This document shows positions 14,164-16,951 of a DNA stretch of 16,951 nucleotides, piece after piece (the stretch's first letter is position 1; each line of letters starts with the position of its first letter). The notes beneath the pieces were generated by a model that was given only the letters and a program-made list of their open reading frames with translations, was not told the DNA's origin and searched no databases. This stretch comes from Patescibacteria group bacterium (lineage in GTDB: Bacteria > Patescibacteriota > Minisyncoccia > Phycocordibacterales > UBA6065). The stretch is from NCBI GenBank assembly GCA_028866595.1, contig JAGWHV010000012.1:1-16951 (forward strand), read 5' to 3'. Made by a program: the position numbers and the translations under genes.

Positions 14164-15714
14164 CTGGGACCTGCGGGAAACTCCGCATGGCCACATGAAT
14201 AAGCCTTCACCGTTTTGAGCTTGTTTATTACCCGATCGTTTCCGACCGGGAGAGAAGGTATGTTTTCTCCAGCCCCAGGATAAGACGAGCCGACATCGAG
14301 GTGCCGAACTCCGCCGTCGATATGAACTCTTAGGCGGAACGAGCCTGTTATCCCTAGAGTAGCTTTTGTCCGATAATCTCCGGCCGCATCTAATGCGATC
14401 CGTCGGTTCACTTAGCTCTGCTTTCGCATCTGCTCGACAAGTACGTCTTACAGTTAAGCCAGCTTCTGCCCATACACTATCGCCACGGTTTCCATTCGCG
14501 GCTAGCTGACCTTAATAGGCTCCTCCGTTACTTTTTAGGAGGATAGCGCCCCACTAAAACTACCCACCAGATACTGTCTCCCGCCGTTTTTGCCGCCGGG
14601 GTTAGAACATACAACGCCGAAGGATGCTATTTCACTGGCGACTCCGGACTGCCCGAAAGCGTCCCTCAAAGTCTCACATCTATGCTACGCATCAGAATCG
14701 TATGCTCAATATCAAGCTGTAGTAAAGCTTCTAGGGTCTTTTCGTCTAACTGCAGGTAACCGGCATCTTCACCGGTATTGTATTTTCACCGAGCTGTACT
14801 CCGAGACAGTTGCCCAGACGTTACACTATTCAACGCGTCAGAACTTACCTGACAAGGAATTGCGCTACCTTAGGACGGTTATAGTTACCGCCGACATTCA
14901 CCAGGGCTTACATCAGTCAGCACACAATCTTGCGACCATGCACCGCCGATGGTTGACCTTCTGGCATTGGTCAAGTGTCACCCCCTATACATCCTCTTAC
15001 GAGTTCGCAGGGAGCTGTGTTTTTGATAAACAGTCGCCAGGCAGACTTTAGCTGCGGCCTCTCAATGAAGAGAGGCAAGCCTTATCGCTAACTTACGGCT
15101 GCTTTTTTGCCGAGTTCCTTGGAGTACCTTCACTCGTTCGCCTTCGTCTTCTCGACGTGATCACCTGTTTCGGTTTTCGGTACGGATCGCCTCCGGTTAT
15201 GCTTAGAAGTTTTTCTCGAGAGCGCGCTCTGCGTAGTTCAGCATGGCGAACCATGCCTTGCATACTGCCCTTGGACCCGCGATTGAACGCAGGCCGCGGG
15301 ATTTTCCTCGCGGCCGTCCTTAGGCCATACACCCCAATCCAATAAGGGGCTACGCATACTGTGCTCCGTCACTCCATCGCACCGGGTGCGAGTCGCGGAA
15401 TATTAACCGCGTGTCCATCAGGTACGGCTTTCGCCATCCCCTTAGGCCCGACTAACCCTTCGCTGAAGTCCATTGCGAAGGAAACCTTAATCTTTCGGCG
15501 TGCGGGTATCTCACCCGCATTGTGGTTACTTGTGCCAACATTCTTGCTTCTCTACGCTCCAGCATGGGTCGCCCCTTTGCCTTCATCGCGAAGAGAATAC
15601 TCTCCTACCGCAGGACATCGCCGAAGCGACGTCCAGCCCTCAATTTCGGTACCGTGCTTTAACCCCGATCATCTGCGGCGCAGACCCTCTAAGTGAGTGA
15701 GCTGTTACGCTTTC

Positions 15715-15746
<32 letters not shown>

Positions 15747-16334
15747 TCACCGTCAGAGAAGATCCACCACCTCCCTTGTACTTAGCATGGATTTTGGGAC
15801 CTTAAGTTGAGATTCGGGCTGTTTCCCTTTTGTCCTGTGGAGCTTAGCCCCCACGGACTTACTGCCGTGCTTTTAACCAGAGGTATTCGGAGTTTGATAG
15901 GTCTCGCGATCTTTCGACCTGTCGAGATCTTCCAGTGCTCTACCCCCTCTGGGAACATACGACGCTATGCCTAAACATATTTCGGAGAGAACCAGCTATT
16001 ACCGAGTTCGATGAGCTTATCACTCCGTACCACATGTCATCGCAGAGTATTGCACGTCTCTAGCGTTCGGTCCTCCCCACGTATTTCTACGTGGTTCAAC
16101 CTGCACATGGCAAGCTCACCCGGCTTCGGGTCTGATGCGTACTACTGGATCGCGCTATTCACACTCGGTTTCCCTGCGGCTCCGGGCTTTCAAGCCCTTA
16201 GCCTCGCAGCATGCATCAACTCGTTGGCTCATTCTTCAATAGGCACGCCGTGACGGTCCGAGTTTTATCCCGGACCGCTCCGACTCCTTGTAAGCGTATG
16301 GTTTCAGTTCTATTTCACCTCCCTCTCCGGGATG

Positions 16335-16374
<40 letters not shown>

Positions 16375-16586
16375 TTCTGGAATATTTAGCCTTAGCGGTT
16401 AGTTCCGCCGGATTCCCTCAAGCTATTCGTGTCCTGAGGTACTCAAGAATGACGATAAAAGAGATCTGGCCGTTTTCGTCTACGGGGCTATCACCCTCTG
16501 GGGCTCCGCTTTCCAGCGGATTCTACTAACGACAGATTTTGTAACTCTTTCCGCTATAAATAGCGATACCATCACCTTACTACCCC

Positions 16587-16647
16587 CGATCTTAATCGCG
16601 TTGTACGTCAGCTGAATTAACAGCGACATACCCCACGATTAAGATCG
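16587..16647 (-). other. Extended helix in 23S domain I
   Basis: CGATCTTAATCG (16587-16598) and CGATTAAGATCG (16636-16647) form a 12-bp perfect stem, continued inward by a GTATGTC/GACGTAC helix. It replaces a short hairpin located after AACAGCCCAAAC in B. subtilis-type 23S. It looks like a lineage-specific expansion of the mature rRNA; it lacks any group I core, so I do not treat it as an intron. Confidence 0.6.
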
Positions 16648-16951
16648 AGTTTGGGCTGTTTCCCTTTCGCTCGCCGCTACTAAGGAAATGTCGCCGGCAT
16701 ATGCCGGCATTGTTTTATGTTCCTCCTGGTACTGAAATGTTTTACTTCCCAGGGTGTGCTCGCAGACGTCAAGCGCCTGCGTCATCCGTATCTCTACGGA
16801 CGGAGTTTCCTCATTCGGAGACGACCGGATCGAAGCCTGTTCAGCGGCTCCCCGGTCATATCGTCGCTACACAACGTCCTTCATCGCTTCTCAGAAGCCA
16901 AGGCATCCACCATACGCCCTTAAATTTCCTATTAGGAAATTTAAAAACCAC

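Larger units (their letters stand above)
13518..14265 (-). other. Group I intron in 23S at about E. coli position 2533, with endonuclease gene
   Basis: 748 nt between exon ...GGGGCTGGAGA and exon AGGTCCCAAGGG, inside the terminal loop of helix 91. It ends in G. Core features: R-like CCTAACGACTGA (about 13679-13668), S-like GGAATAGTC (about 13562-13554) giving a GACT/AGTC P7, and a P9 hairpin CTTGCG-GTAA-CGCAAG (13547-13532). A guide segment ACCTTCTCTCC just inside the 5' end can pair with GGAGA of the 5' exon (P1) and AGGT of the 3' exon (P10). That supports these boundaries to within about 1 nt. A P5-like GCGG/CCGC hairpin precedes the endonuclease ORF, which sits between P6 and P7. Confidence 0.88.

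Noticed and set aside
14145..14411. Upstream in-frame extension of the homing endonuclease
   Set aside because: Its first half is conserved 23S exon sequence (GGGATAACAGGC to the helix 91 loop) and the rest is intron core RNA, so it is open only by chance.
14866..14892. Third intron near the 1917-1931 hot spot (I-CeuI region)
   Set aside because: The ACTATAACCGTCCTAAGGTAGC segment is continuous with its neighbours, so no insertion is present.

Overview
The window looks like a chromosomal segment of a Candidate Phyla Radiation (Patescibacteria) bacterium, most likely a Parcubacteria-type lineage. This is inferred from four things. The 16S gene has the shortened, divergent segments seen in CPR, including a C-to-A change inside the universal 515F site. 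The 23S gene carries group I introns. The transcripts appear to have very short or no leaders, and I see no convincing Shine-Dalgarno at most starts. The gene set is compact: one SecD/SecF pair, RodA, a few envelope-sugar genes and a small Cys-cluster surface protein.

Layout. Positions 1-1104 hold the 5' two-thirds or more of the 16S rRNA gene (minus strand, 3' end outside the window), with its own strong promoter at 1428-1455 and a structured leader. A plus-strand gene (1530-2180) encodes a membrane-anchored or secreted HNH-type nuclease. It converges on a minus-strand HtrA-like protein whose catalytic Ser is replaced by Asn (2185-3666). Upstream of that on the same strand lie tRNA-Leu(CAG) (3684-3765), a partial tRNA-Leu duplicate (3794-3840), secF (3872-4786) and secD (4790-6094). 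An unrecognised two-TM protein (6226-6921, plus) ends at a clear terminator.

Positions 6969-9284 (minus) encode a polyprenyl-phosphate sugar transferase followed by an NAD-dependent sugar epimerase. A GT4 glycosyltransferase (9348-10490, plus) diverges from them. Together they look like a small surface-glycan unit. A 111-nt nested inverted repeat fills the gap to a minus-strand pair: a Cys-cluster membrane protein (11783-12541) and the SEDS glycosyltransferase RodA (10619-11776).

The right end, all minus strand, is the 23S-5S rRNA unit (about 16935 down to 12622), with its terminator at 12584-12609. The 23S gene is about 4.1 kb because two group I introns sit in the peptidyl-transferase/A-loop region, exactly 60 nt of exon apart. 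The larger (748 nt) encodes an I-CreI-like single-LAGLIDADG homing endonuclease. The smaller (328 nt) has no ORF and sits at E. coli position 2593, the site where the I-CreI intron of Chlamydomonas chloroplasts lives.

The 16S and 23S-5S genes are on the same strand but about 11.5 kb apart, with protein genes on both strands and a separate 16S promoter between them, so the rRNA operon is unlinked. The most interesting parts are the double-intron arrangement, the tRNA-Leu half-duplicate, the nested inverted repeat and the degenerate protease.
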